From: Streptococcus infantis SK970
GTDB taxonomy: Bacteria > Bacillota > Bacilli > Lactobacillales > Streptococcaceae
DNA: 64,000 bases
Direction: 5' to 3'
Assembly (NCBI GenBank): GCA_000223255.2
Contig: AFUT01000001.1
Span: 62,001 to 126,000 of the forward strand
Shown here: positions 19,628 through 28,314 of the stretch, in pieces
Numbering within the stretch: the first letter of the stretch is position 1
Layout: the number at the start of each line of letters is the position of its first letter
Translations under genes and position numbers: made by a program
Notes under the pieces: model-generated
What the model saw: only the letters and a program-made list of their open reading frames with translations
What the model was told of the DNA's origin: nothing
The model's database searches: none

Positions 19628-20588
19628 AAATAATCCGATTTTATATATCGTGATTCCATGTTATAACGAAGAGCAAGTATTACCTCATACTAACCCAATG
19701 TTTGTTGGAAAAATTGAGGAGCTTGTGAAAAACCAAGAAGTCCATCCATTAAGTAAGGTCATGTATGTCAATGATGGCAGTAAAGATCAAACTTGGGAGC
19801 TTATCCAAGAATATGCTACATCAAATCCATATGTAGTAGGTATTTCGCAGAGCCGAAATCGAGGCCATCAAAGTAGTGTCCTTGCTGGAATGTATGAAGC
19901 TGCAGAATTTGCGGATATCGTGATTACCATTGATGCAGACGGCCAGGATGATATTCATTGTATGAATCAGATGATTGCTGAATATAAGACAGGTTCAGAG
20001 ATAGTCTACGGCGTTCGTGATAATAGAGATACAGACTCAGCTTTTAAGCGTATTACAGCAGAAGGTTTTTATAAAGTGATGCATTTATTTGGAGCGGATG
20101 TCGTTTTTAATCATGCTGATTATCGTTTAGTCTCAAAACGATTTCTACAGGAATTATCTAAGTTTAAAGAAGTAAATCTGTTCCTTCGAGGGATTATGCC
20201 TCTTGTAGGATTTAAGTATTCTTACGTGACCTATAAACGGCATGAACGGATTGCTGGTGAGAGCCACTATCCACTCTCTAAAATGCTTGGTCTAGCTATG
20301 GATGGAATTACTAGCTTATCGATTAAACCAATCCGTTTGATTACTAGCTTGGGAGTTATGACTTCACTGTTTAGTTTTTTGTTAATCATTTGGGTTTTGT
20401 GGAGCAAATTTGCTGGTACAGTAGTAGCTGGTTGGGCCAGCACATATGCCATTGTAAGTTTACTTGGCGGAGTTCAGCTGATTAGTCTTGGTGTAATTGG
20501 GGAATATATCGGAAAAATCTATCTAGAAACTAAGCAACGTCCAAGATATATTATCAGTGATCGTACCTATGATGAGAGTGATGAGTAA
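19620..20588 (+). CDS. GtrB-like membrane glycosyltransferase (family GT2)
   Basis: This 322-residue protein is a dolichol-phosphate-mannose-synthase/GtrB-type enzyme, which attaches a sugar from a nucleotide donor to undecaprenyl phosphate on the inner membrane face. It has the GT2 start YIVIPCYNEEQVLP, the DxD motif in TIDADGQDD, and two C-terminal transmembrane helices (about residues 235-290). It overlaps the acyltransferase end, so it is in the same operon. With the polytopic protein and acyltransferase it probably decorates a wall or membrane glycan; the target is not visible. Confidence 0.88.
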   Translation: MSRNNPILYIVIPCYNEEQVLPHTNPMFVGKIEELVKNQEVHPLSKVMYVNDGSKDQTWELIQEYATSNPYVVGISQSRNRGHQSSVLAGMYEAAEFADIVITIDADGQDDIHCMNQMIAEYKTGSEIVYGVRDNRDTDSAFKRITAEGFYKVMHLFGADVVFNHADYRLVSKRFLQELSKFKEVNLFLRGIMPLVGFKYSYVTYKRHERIAGESHYPLSKMLGLAMDGITSLSIKPIRLITSLGVMTSLFSFLLIIWVLWSKFAGTVVAGWASTYAIVSLLGGVQLISLGVIGEYIGKIYLETKQRPRYIISDRTYDESDE

Positions 20589-20602
20589 CCCCACCTCAAG
20601 AC

Positions 20603-20630
20603 TTGAAAACTTTTGAAATTCTGATATAAT
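20603..20630 (+). promoter_or_regulatory. Promoter of the riboswitch and P-type ATPase
   Basis: TTGAAA (20603-20608), 16-base spacer, TATAAT (20625-20630). Transcription would begin near 20637, just at the 5' side of the riboswitch. Confidence 0.7.
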
Positions 20631-20635
20631 AGAAC

Positions 20636-20750
20636 TACTCAAGGGAGTAGCTGGCGGGAAACCGCGATAGTGTCGTCATTACGAATTATTTCCGGCACTA
20701 TATTAAACAGCGAGACTTGTTTTTTAAAAAACAGGTCTCTTTTTTGTAAA
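20636..20750 (+). promoter_or_regulatory. yybP-ykoY family manganese riboswitch
   Basis: The leader contains CTCAAGGGAGTAG, a GC-rich CTGGCGGGAAACCGCGATAG stem and a following internal-loop region, matching the conserved AAGGGGAGUAG core of yybP-ykoY RNAs. It ends in a strong hairpin, GAGACttGTTTTTT pairing with AAAAAACaGGTCTC (20711-20739), followed by TTTTTT, the expression platform. In pneumococcus the equivalent RNA senses Mn and raises the ATPase under Mn excess by preventing this terminator. The coding region begins 30 bases later behind AAGGAGGAG. Confidence 0.85.
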
Positions 20751-20776
20751 AAGAGGCCAAAAAGGAGGAGACTGTT

Positions 20777-23461
20777 TTGTCAAAAGAACAAAATAAAGAT
20801 TTGTTTTACACGCAATCTTCTGAGGAAGTCCTAAAGAACTTGGACTCATCTGTAGAAGGTTTGTCAACTGCCCAGGCTCAAGAACGCTTAGCGACTTATG
20901 GTCGTAATGAGTTGGAAGAGGGAGAGAAACGTAGCCTACTAGCTAAATTCCTTGATCAATTTAAGGATTTGATGATCATCATCTTGCTTGCGGCAGCGGC
21001 ACTTTCTGTCATTACAGAAGGAATGGACGGTTTAACAGATGCCCTTATCATCTTGGCCGTAGTTGTCTTGAATGCTGCCTTTGGGGTTTACCAAGAAGGG
21101 CAAGCAGAAGCAGCCATTGAAGCTCTGAAAAATATGTCTAGCCCGATGGCTCGTGTTCGTCGTGATGGCCATGTTATTGAGATTGACTCAAAAGAATTGG
21201 TACCCGGAGATATCGTCTTGCTTGAAGCGGGAGATGTCGTGCCTGCAGATATGCGTTTGTTTGAAGCAGCTTCTCTTAAAATTGAAGAAGCAGCTCTTAC
21301 AGGGGAGTCTGTGCCAGTTGAAAAAGATGTGACAGGCCTTGTTGAAGCAGATGCTGGTATTGGGGACCGCGTTAATATGGGTTACCAAAACTCAAATGTA
21401 ACTTATGGTCGTGGTATTGGTGTCGTAACAAACACTGGTATGTATACAGAAGTTGGTAAGATTGCAGATATGTTGGCTAATGCCGATGAGACTGAAACAC
21501 CATTGAAGCAAAGCTTGGAACAATTATCTAAAGCCTTGACTTACTTAATCGTTGTGATTGCGGTCATTACTTTCTTAGTTGGTGTCTTCGTTCGTGGAGA
21601 GCATCCATTAGAAGGCTTGATGGTTGCGGTTGCTCTTGCGGTTGCTGCGATTCCAGAAGGTCTCCCTGCCATTGTAACCATCGTTCTATCTTTGGGAACT
21701 ACAACCCTTGCAAAACGTAATTCGATTGTTCGTAAATTACCAGCGGTTGAAACGCTTGGTTCAACAGAAATCATCGCATCTGATAAAACAGGTACTTTGA
21801 CCATGAACCAAATGACGGTTGAAAAAGTTTATACCAATGGTCAATTGCAAAGCTCGGCATCTGAAATTGCTACTAACAATAATACTCTCCGTATCATGAA
21901 CTTTGCCAATGATACCAAGGTGGATCCATCTGGTAAGCTGATTGGGGATCCAACGGAGACAGCTCTTGTACAGTTTGGTTTGGACCACAATTTTGATGTC
22001 CGTGAAGTTTTGAAGAATGAGCCACGTGTGGCAGAATTGCCATTTGACTCAGAACGTAAACTTATGTCTACGATTCATAAGGAAGCTGACGGTTCTTACT
22101 TTATCGCTGTTAAGGGTGCTCCTGACCAATTGCTCAAGCGTGTGACTCGTATTGAAGTTAATGGGGAAGTTCGTCCAATAACAGAAGAAGATAAAAATGC
22201 TATCCTTGCCACCAACAAAGACTTGGCTAAACAAGCCCTCCGTGTCTTGATGATGGCTTATAAGACAAGCAATGAAATCCCAATCTTGGAATCTGAAATC
22301 GTTGAGTCTGACCTCATCTTCTCTGGTTTGGTCGGCATGATTGACCCTGAGCGTCCAGAAGCTGCAGAAGCTGTCCGTGTCGCTAAGGAAGCAGGTATCC
22401 GTCCAATCATGATCACGGGTGACCACCAAGATACAGCAGAGGCTATTGCTAAACGTCTTGGAATCATCGATCCAAATGATACAGAAGACCATGTCTTCAC
22501 TGGTGCTGAGTTGAATGAACTCACTGATGAAGAATTCCAAAAAGTCTTCAAGCAATACTCTGTCTATGCTCGTGTATCGCCTGAGCACAAGGTTCGTATC
22601 GTGAAAGCATGGCAAAAAGAAGGTAAAGTTGTTGCCATGACAGGTGATGGAGTCAACGATGCGCCATCACTTAAGACAGCGGATATCGGTATCGGTATGG
22701 GGATTACTGGTACAGAGGTTTCTAAGGGAGCTTCGGATATGGTCCTTGCCGATGATAACTTTGCAACGATTATCGTAGCGGTTGAAGAAGGACGTAAGGT
22801 CTTCTCAAATATCCAAAAATCTATCCAATACCTCTTGTCTGCTAATATGGCTGAGGTCTTCACCATTTTCTTTGCAACCCTCTTTGGTTGGGATGTGTTG
22901 CAACCAGTGCATCTTCTCTGGATTAACTTGGTAACAGATACGCTTCCAGCCATTGCTCTTGGTGTTGAACCAGCTGAACCAGGTGTTATGACCCACAAAC
23001 CTCGTGGACGTAAGTCTAACTTCTTTGATGGTGGTGTCTTCGGTGCTATCATGTATCAAGGTATCTTCCAAACTATGCTGGTTCTGGGTGTTTATGGTTG
23101 GGCTATTCTCTTCCCAGAGCATCAAGTTCAAAGTGAAATCCACGCAGATGCTCTTACTATGGCCTTTGCAACTCTTGGTTTGATCCAATTGCTCCATGCC
23201 TTTAACGTCAAGTCTGTTTACCAATCAATCTTTACGGTTGGACTCTTCAAGAACAAGACCTTTAACTGGTCTATCCCAGTAGCCTTTGTCCTCTTGATGG
23301 TGACAATCTTGGTTCCTGGATTTAACAGTCTCTTCCACGTGTCACACTTGAGTTTGACTCAATGGATAGTGGTTGCTGTAGGAGCACTTATGATTGTTGT
23401 CCTTGTTGAGATTGTCAAAGCAGTCCAACGCGCACTTGGAAAAGATAAAAACGCCATTTAA
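20777..23461 (+). CDS. mgtA: P-type Ca2+/Mn2+-exporting ATPase (MgtA/CaxP)
   Basis: This 894-residue P2-type ATPase exports calcium and manganese. Motifs appear in order: actuator loop ALTGESVPVEK, ion-site helix 4 (AVAAIPEGLPAIVT), phosphorylation site SDKTGTLTMNQM, nucleotide-binding KGAPDQLLKR and hinge GDGVNDAPSLK. About ten membrane helices are predicted. The start is TTG (20777) with AAGGAGGAG at good distance. The upstream yybP-ykoY RNA links it to Mn homeostasis. The pneumococcal homologue has been called both MgtA and CaxP, and Mg transport is not implied. Confidence 0.93.
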   Translation: MSKEQNKDLFYTQSSEEVLKNLDSSVEGLSTAQAQERLATYGRNELEEGEKRSLLAKFLDQFKDLMIIILLAAAALSVITEGMDGLTDALIILAVVVLNAAFGVYQEGQAEAAIEALKNMSSPMARVRRDGHVIEIDSKELVPGDIVLLEAGDVVPADMRLFEAASLKIEEAALTGESVPVEKDVTGLVEADAGIGDRVNMGYQNSNVTYGRGIGVVTNTGMYTEVGKIADMLANADETETPLKQSLEQLSKALTYLIVVIAVITFLVGVFVRGEHPLEGLMVAVALAVAAIPEGLPAIVTIVLSLGTTTLAKRNSIVRKLPAVETLGSTEIIASDKTGTLTMNQMTVEKVYTNGQLQSSASEIATNNNTLRIMNFANDTKVDPSGKLIGDPTETALVQFGLDHNFDVREVLKNEPRVAELPFDSERKLMSTIHKEADGSYFIAVKGAPDQLLKRVTRIEVNGEVRPITEEDKNAILATNKDLAKQALRVLMMAYKTSNEIPILESEIVESDLIFSGLVGMIDPERPEAAEAVRVAKEAGIRPIMITGDHQDTAEAIAKRLGIIDPNDTEDHVFTGAELNELTDEEFQKVFKQYSVYARVSPEHKVRIVKAWQKEGKVVAMTGDGVNDAPSLKTADIGIGMGITGTEVSKGASDMVLADDNFATIIVAVEEGRKVFSNIQKSIQYLLSANMAEVFTIFFATLFGWDVLQPVHLLWINLVTDTLPAIALGVEPAEPGVMTHKPRGRKSNFFDGGVFGAIMYQGIFQTMLVLGVYGWAILFPEHQVQSEIHADALTMAFATLGLIQLLHAFNVKSVYQSIFTVGLFKNKTFNWSIPVAFVLLMVTILVPGFNSLFHVSHLSLTQWIVVAVGALMIVVLVEIVKAVQRALGKDKNAI

Positions 23462-23467
23462 ACATTG

Positions 23468-23493
23468 AAAAGTCATCTTCGGATGGCTTTTTT
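23468..23493 (+). terminator. Terminator after the P-type ATPase
   Basis: AAAAGTCAT, CTTCGG loop, ATGGCTTTT stem followed by T residues. Confidence 0.75.
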
Positions 23494-23580
23494 GCTTTTA
23501 TTTTTTGCTTTTATATAAAGATAAACTGACTGAGCATTTTATGCTATAATCAAGTTGAGAAAAAGATGGAGGAATAGTAG

Positions 23581-23991
23581 TTGGAAAAGAAAATTGTCAA
23601 AGATATCTTATTTTTATCGCAGGTATCCCAGCCTGCTAGTCAGGAGGATTTACATCTAGCAGAGGATTTACAAGATACTCTGCAGGCTAATCGAGAAACC
23701 TGTGTCGGACTAGCGGCCAATATGATTGGAGTGCAAAAGCGCGTGATTATTTTTAATATTGGCATGATTCCCATGGTTATGTTTAATCCCGTTCTCAAGT
23801 CTTTTGAAGGGCCTTACGATACTGAGGAAGGATGTTTGTCTCTTATAGGAGTAAGACCAACAACCAGATATGAAAAAATTACAGTAAGCTACAGAGACAT
23901 CCAATGGCAAGAGCAGACCATTACCCTGACAGGCTTTCCGGCTCAGATTTGTCAACACGAATTGGATCATCTGGAAGGTAGTATTATTTAG
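23581..23991 (+). CDS. Peptide deformylase-like protein (136 residues)
   Basis: The protein has the deformylase fold motifs: VGLAANMIGVQ (motif 1), EGCLSL (motif 2) and QHELDHLEG (motif 3), so the metal ligands Cys and two His are present. The glutamine expected in motif 1 (AAxQ) is replaced by methionine, and the protein is short compared with the roughly 200-residue main Def. It may be a second, divergent enzyme or a deformylase of limited activity. The start is TTG at 23581 after GGAGG; promoter TATAAT lies about 35 bases before. It stands between the P-type ATPase and yaaA, without an obvious operon partner. Confidence 0.85.
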   Translation: MEKKIVKDILFLSQVSQPASQEDLHLAEDLQDTLQANRETCVGLAANMIGVQKRVIIFNIGMIPMVMFNPVLKSFEGPYDTEEGCLSLIGVRPTTRYEKITVSYRDIQWQEQTITLTGFPAQICQHELDHLEGSII

Positions 23992-24036
23992 GCTCAAATC
24001 CTTGGTGCTCCTAGAAAAATATGCTACACTAACACT

Positions 24037-24758
24037 ATGAAAATTTTAATCCCAACTGCAAAAGAAATGAACACTGAAATCCTTAGTTTAGAGGCAGAAC
24101 CATTGTCTCCTGAGAGTCAAGCTGTTCTGGATGAATTAGCTAGATATTCTGCCCAAGAACTAGAGAGTTTTTACAAAATCTCCGCTGAAAAGGCGCAAGA
24201 GGAGTATGACCATATTCAAGCCTTGAAAAAGGAACGGCTAGAAACTATCCAGCCTTGCACCTCTTTGATGGACTCATGTATCGCAACATCAAACGGGACA
24301 ATCTAACCAAGGCGGAACAAGCCTATCTGGAGAAACACCTCATGATAACGTCAGCTCTCTATGGTGTGATCCCGGCCTTTGCACCCATTGCTCCCCACAG
24401 ACTGGACTTTTTGATGAAGCTTAAAGTCGCTGGTAAAAGCTTGAAAAGTCATTGGCAGGTAGCTTATGAGGAGTCAATGAAAGACCAGGAGTTAATCTTT
24501 TCACTCTTGTCTTCTGAATTTGAAACTGTCTTCCCTAAAGAGATCCGTGAAAAGATGGTGACCTTTAAGTTTATGGAAGAGCGAGATGGTAAACTAAAAA
24601 TCCACTCAACCATTTCAAAGAAAGCTAGAGGAGCCTTCTTAACAGCTTTAATGGAAAATCAAGTAACCTCTGTTGAGGAGATTAAAAAACTCAGCTTTGC
24701 AGGTTTCCACTATCGAGAAGACTTGTCTAGTGACAAGGAATTGGCTTTTGTGAAATAG
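24037..24758 (+). pseudogene. yaaA: YaaA-family peroxide stress protein, frameshifted
   Basis: YaaA (UPF0246) lowers free intracellular iron and oxidative DNA damage in E. coli. The N-terminal part starts MKILIPTAKEMN and the C-terminal part contains LFDGLMYRNIKRD, HRLDFLMKLK and KFMEERDGKLKIHSTISKKA, all family signatures. The frame is lost at about 24242-24244. One more A there gives ERLENYPALHLFDGLMYR and joins both parts into 240 residues, the normal length. A short A run makes sequencing error plausible. It has its own weak promoter (TACACT) 25 bases upstream. Confidence 0.87.
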
Positions 24759-24770
24759 ATTGAAAATAGA

Positions 24771-24951
24771 GAGAGTGGGACAGAAATCGGTAATTCGTTA
24801 GAATTCGATTTCGTCGTCCCACCTCCGCACAGTTGAGTAGGGCTGTAAAAGCTGATGAAATCAGCGTAGTTAGAGCCCACTCAACCACTGCGTCTTGCTC
24901 GACAATCCAAAGGCAATTGAGAGGCTAGGACTTTTGTCCCAGCCTCTTTTT
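24771..24951. repeat. SPRITE-like repeat, copy 1
   Basis: A 181-base intergenic repeat beginning GAGAGTGGGACAGAAATCGG and ending with GAGGCTAGGAC, TTTT, GTCCCAGCCTC and a T tract, a terminator-like hairpin. Internal inverted segments include TTCGTTAGAATTCGATTTCG and AGTTGAGTAGGGC...GCCCACTCAAC. A nearly identical copy lies at 51798. The shape fits the pneumococcal SPRITE family (rho-independent-terminator-like elements), but that name is from memory. The rest of the yaaA-hom gap has only the hom promoter (TATAAT near 25010). Confidence 0.75.
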
Positions 24952-25045
24952 GTGATTTGGTGCTCCTATTTTTAGTTTAGAATGGTAGGAATTTTCTCAC
25001 AATTTTGGTATAATAGGACTATTAGAAAATTTCGAGGAGACAAAC

Positions 25046-26332
25046 ATGTCAGTTAAGATTGCTTTACTTGGATTTGGTACAGTAGCCAGTGGTGTGCCAT
25101 TCTTGCTAAAGGAAAATAGAGATAAAATTGTTCAAGCAGCCCAGTCAGAAATTGAAGTAGCTAAAGTTTTGGTCAAAGACGATCAAGAGAAAGCCCGCTT
25201 GCTTGAAGCAGGAAATGATTTTAATTTTGTAACAAATATCGATGAAATTTTGTCAGACAAAGACATCACGATTGTTGTTGAGTTGATGGGGCGTATCGAA
25301 CCTGCTAAAACCTTTATCACTCGTGCTTTAGAAGCAGGGAAACATGTCGTGACAGCTAACAAGGATCTTTTGGCAGTCCATGGTGCAGAATTGCTTGAGG
25401 TAGCCAAAGCTCACAATGTTGCTCTCTACTACGAAGCAGCAGTTGCAGGAGGAATCCCAATTCTTCGTACCTTGGTCAACTCACTTGCATCAGACAAAAT
25501 CACACGTGTTCTTGGTGTTGTGAACGGAACATCTAACTTCATGATGACCAAAATGGTTACAGAAGGCTGGTCTTATGAAGATGCTTTGGCAGAAGCCCAA
25601 CGACTTGGCTTTGCTGAAAGCGACCCTACCAATGACGTTGACGGGATTGATGCGGCTTACAAGATGGTCATCCTCAGTCAGTTCGCTTTTGGGATGAATG
25701 TCAAGTTTGAAGATGTGGGTCACCAAGGAATTCGCAACATCACTCCAGAAGATGTAGCAGTAGCTCAAGAGCTTGGTTATGTTGTAAAACTAGTTGGTTC
25801 TATCGAAGAAACAGCTTCTGGGATTGCTGCTGAGGTTACGCCAACCTTCCTTCCTAAAGAACACCCACTTGCAAGTGTTAACGGTGTTATGAATGCTGTC
25901 TTTGTGGAGTCTATCGGTATTGGCGAGTCTATGTATTATGGACCAGGTGCAGGTCAAAAACCAACTGCAACAAGTGTTGTGGCTGATATTGCCCGCATCG
26001 TTCGTCGTCTGAATGATGGAACAATTGGAAAAGCCTTTAATGAATATAGTCGTCCAGTAGTCTTGGCTAATCCAGAAGATGTCAAAGCTAACTATTATTT
26101 CTCAATCTTGGCTCCAGACTCAAAAGGTCAAGTTTTGAAATTAGCTGAGCTCTTTAATATGGAAGATATCTCCTTCAAGCAAATCCTTCAAGATGGTAAG
26201 CAAGAAGGCAAGGCTCGTATTGTCATCATCACTCATAAAATCAACAAGGCGCAGCTTGAAAATATTACAGACGCTTTGAAGGCGGTAGCCGAGTTTGAAC
26301 TTCTCAACACCTTCAAGGTTTTAGGAGACTAA
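25046..26332 (+). CDS. hom: Homoserine dehydrogenase
   Basis: Hom reduces aspartate semialdehyde to homoserine, the branch point to threonine and methionine. This 428-residue protein has the Rossmann start [15 protein letters not shown], the catalytic-domain motif [12 protein letters not shown], the substrate/hinge region [14 protein letters not shown] and a C-terminal ACT regulatory domain ([19 protein letters not shown]). Ribosome binding site GAGGAG precedes ATG. One base separates it from thrB, so they form an operon. Confidence 0.96.
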   Translation: MSVKIALLGFGTVASGVPFLLKENRDKIVQAAQSEIEVAKVLVKDDQEKARLLEAGNDFNFVTNIDEILSDKDITIVVELMGRIEPAKTFITRALEAGKHVVTANKDLLAVHGAELLEVAKAHNVALYYEAAVAGGIPILRTLVNSLASDKITRVLGVVNGTSNFMMTKMVTEGWSYEDALAEAQRLGFAESDPTNDVDGIDAAYKMVILSQFAFGMNVKFEDVGHQGIRNITPEDVAVAQELGYVVKLVGSIEETASGIAAEVTPTFLPKEHPLASVNGVMNAVFVESIGIGESMYYGPGAGQKPTATSVVADIARIVRRLNDGTIGKAFNEYSRPVVLANPEDVKANYYFSILAPDSKGQVLKLAELFNMEDISFKQILQDGKQEGKARIVIITHKINKAQLENITDALKAVAEFELLNTFKVLGD

Positions 26333-26333
26333 G

Positions 26334-27203
26334 ATGAAGATTATTGTACCTGCTACAAGTGCCAATGTGGGTCCTGGTTTTGACTCGGTTGGTGTAGCTG
26401 TAACCAAATATCTAGAGATTCAGGTTTGTGAAGAACGTGAAGAATGGATGATTGAGCACCAATTAGGCAAATGGATTCCACGTGATGAACGTAATCTTTT
26501 GCTGAAGATTGCTCTACAAATTGTTCCAGACCTACAACCAAGACGTCTGAAGATGATCAGTGATATTCCACTTGCGCGTGGACTAGGTTCATCGAGCTCT
26601 GTCATCGTTGCAGGGATTGAGCTGGCAAATCAACTCGGAAACTTGAAGCTAAGCAAGCATGAAAAATTACAGTTGGCGACTAAGATTGAGGGACACCCTG
26701 ATAATGTTGCACCTGCTATCTATGGAAATCTCGTCATTGCAAGCTCAGTCGAAGGTCAGGTTTCAGCTGTTGTGGCGCCTTTTCCGGAGTGTGCTTTCTT
26801 AGCTTATATTCCAAACTATGAATTGCGTACTCGCGATAGTCGCGGTGTCTTACCTAAGAAACTTTCTTATAAGGAAGCTGTTGCAGCAAGTTCTATCGCC
26901 AATGTGGCTATTTCAGCCCTACTGACTGGAGATATGGTCAAAGCAGGCCAGGCGATTGAGAGTGACCTTTTCCATGAGCGTTACCGTCAAGAACTGGTGA
27001 GAGAATTTGCGACCATCAAGAAAGTTGCTAAGAGAAATGGTGCTTATGCGACCTACTTGTCTGGCGCTGGTCCGACTGTTATGGTCTTGGCTGATCCTGA
27101 CAAGATGCCTAAGATTAAGGCTGAGCTTGAAAAGCAACCTTTCAAAGGCAAGCTTCATGATTTGCAAGTAGATACAGAAGGTGTTCGCGTCGAAGAAAAA
27201 TAA
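26334..27203 (+). CDS. thrB: Homoserine kinase
   Basis: ThrB is a GHMP-family kinase that phosphorylates homoserine on the threonine branch. It starts with [17 protein letters not shown] and has the phosphate loop [15 protein letters not shown], then a third GHMP motif with [10 protein letters not shown] near residue 242. At 289 residues it is full length. It follows hom after a single base, and the AAGATG around its start serves both genes. Confidence 0.96.
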   Translation: MKIIVPATSANVGPGFDSVGVAVTKYLEIQVCEEREEWMIEHQLGKWIPRDERNLLLKIALQIVPDLQPRRLKMISDIPLARGLGSSSSVIVAGIELANQLGNLKLSKHEKLQLATKIEGHPDNVAPAIYGNLVIASSVEGQVSAVVAPFPECAFLAYIPNYELRTRDSRGVLPKKLSYKEAVAASSIANVAISALLTGDMVKAGQAIESDLFHERYRQELVREFATIKKVAKRNGAYATYLSGAGPTVMVLADPDKMPKIKAELEKQPFKGKLHDLQVDTEGVRVEEK

Positions 27204-27209
27204 ACAGAA

Positions 27210-27257
27210 CAATAGGATGGGGAAACTCTCTATTAGAGGGCTTCCTGTCCTTTTTTG
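27210..27257 (+). terminator. Probable terminator after thrB
   Basis: AGGATGGGGAA pairs imperfectly with TTCCTGTCCT across a loop and is followed by six T residues. Confidence 0.5.
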
Positions 27258-27326
27258 AAAATGAAACATGGGATATGAAATGATTCCCAGTTTTGTCGAC
27301 CGCTGGATGGTCAAGGAGGATTTGAA

Positions 27327-28265
27327 ATGGCAGAAATATATTTAGCAGGTGGTTGTTTTTGGGGCTTAGAAGAGTACTTTTCCCGTATTTCTGGAGTGCT
27401 GCAAACAAGTGTTGGTTACGCTAATGGTCAAGTAGAAACCACTAATTATCAACTAATCAAAGAAACAGATCATGCAGAGACTGTTCAAGTTATTTATGAT
27501 GAAAATGCAGTCTCGCTCCGTGAGATCTTGCTCTATTATTTCCGAGTCATTGATCCCCTTTCTGTCAACCAACAAGGGAATGACCGTGGTCGTCAATACC
27601 GCACAGGGATTTATTACAAATATGAAGAGGATTTATCGACTATCAATACAGTAGTTCGTGAACAAGAACTCCTCATCGGTCGTAAAATTGCAGTGGAAGT
27701 GGAGAAGCTTCGTCACTATATCCTGGCTGAGGACTATCACCAAGACTACCTCAAGAAAAATCCTGGAGGTTATTGCCACATTGATGTGAGAGATGCGGAG
27801 AAACCACTGATAGATGCCGCCAACTATGAAAAACCTAGTCAGGCAGTTTTACGAGAAAATTTGTCAGAAGAGTCTTATAGAGTTACCCAAGAAGCAGCCA
27901 CGGAAGCTCCATTTAGAAATGCCTACGACCAAACTTTTGAGGAAGGAATTTATGTCGATATCACGACTGGGGAGCCCCTCTTCTTTGCCAAGGATAAGTT
28001 TGCCTCAGGCTGTGGTTGGCCAAGTTTTAGCCGTCCTATTTCCAAGGAACTCATCCATTACTATCGTGACTTGAGTCATGGTATGGAGCGAATCGAAGTC
28101 CGATCACGTTCGGGTAATGCCCACTTGGGACACGTCTTTACAGACGGGCCTCAGGAACTGGGTGGCTTACGCTATTGCATCAATTCTGCTTCTTTACGAT
28201 TTATCGCTAAGGATGAGATGGAAGAGGCTGGCTATGGCTACCTACTTCCATATTTGAACAAGTAA
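27327..28265 (+). CDS. msrAB: Bifunctional methionine sulfoxide reductase MsrA/MsrB
   Basis: This 312-residue fusion repairs both S- and R-methionine sulfoxide. The MsrA domain (1-160) has the catalytic motif [11 protein letters not shown], and the MsrB domain (175-312) has SGCGWPSFS and the active cysteine in [11 protein letters not shown]. No signal peptide or thioredoxin extension is present, so it is a cytoplasmic form comparable to the pneumococcal MsrAB1. RBS AAGGAGG is seven bases upstream of the ATG. It is separated from thrB by 123 bases and from the ABC genes by 49. Confidence 0.94.
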   Translation: MAEIYLAGGCFWGLEEYFSRISGVLQTSVGYANGQVETTNYQLIKETDHAETVQVIYDENAVSLREILLYYFRVIDPLSVNQQGNDRGRQYRTGIYYKYEEDLSTINTVVREQELLIGRKIAVEVEKLRHYILAEDYHQDYLKKNPGGYCHIDVRDAEKPLIDAANYEKPSQAVLRENLSEESYRVTQEAATEAPFRNAYDQTFEEGIYVDITTGEPLFFAKDKFASGCGWPSFSRPISKELIHYYRDLSHGMERIEVRSRSGNAHLGHVFTDGPQELGGLRYCINSASLRFIAKDEMEEAGYGYLLPYLNK

Positions 28266-28294
28266 AAAGATGGTGGTTTTTCCACCTTCTTCAT
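28266..28294 (+). terminator. Weak terminator after msrAB
   Basis: AAGATGGTGG, a T loop, CCACCTTCTT stem with a short T stretch; weak and possibly read through into the exporter genes. Confidence 0.5.
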
Positions 28295-28314
28295 TTTGGA
28301 AATAGAAGGGACCT

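Noticed and set aside
22564-23052. Long open frames on the minus strand inside the P-type ATPase
   Set aside because: They are antisense shadows of a highly conserved gene with no RBS or recognisable protein content.
20777-23461. Reading the P-type ATPase as a magnesium importer because of the name mgtA
   Set aside because: The riboswitch and the PMCA-like sequence point to Ca/Mn export; Mg transport is not supported.
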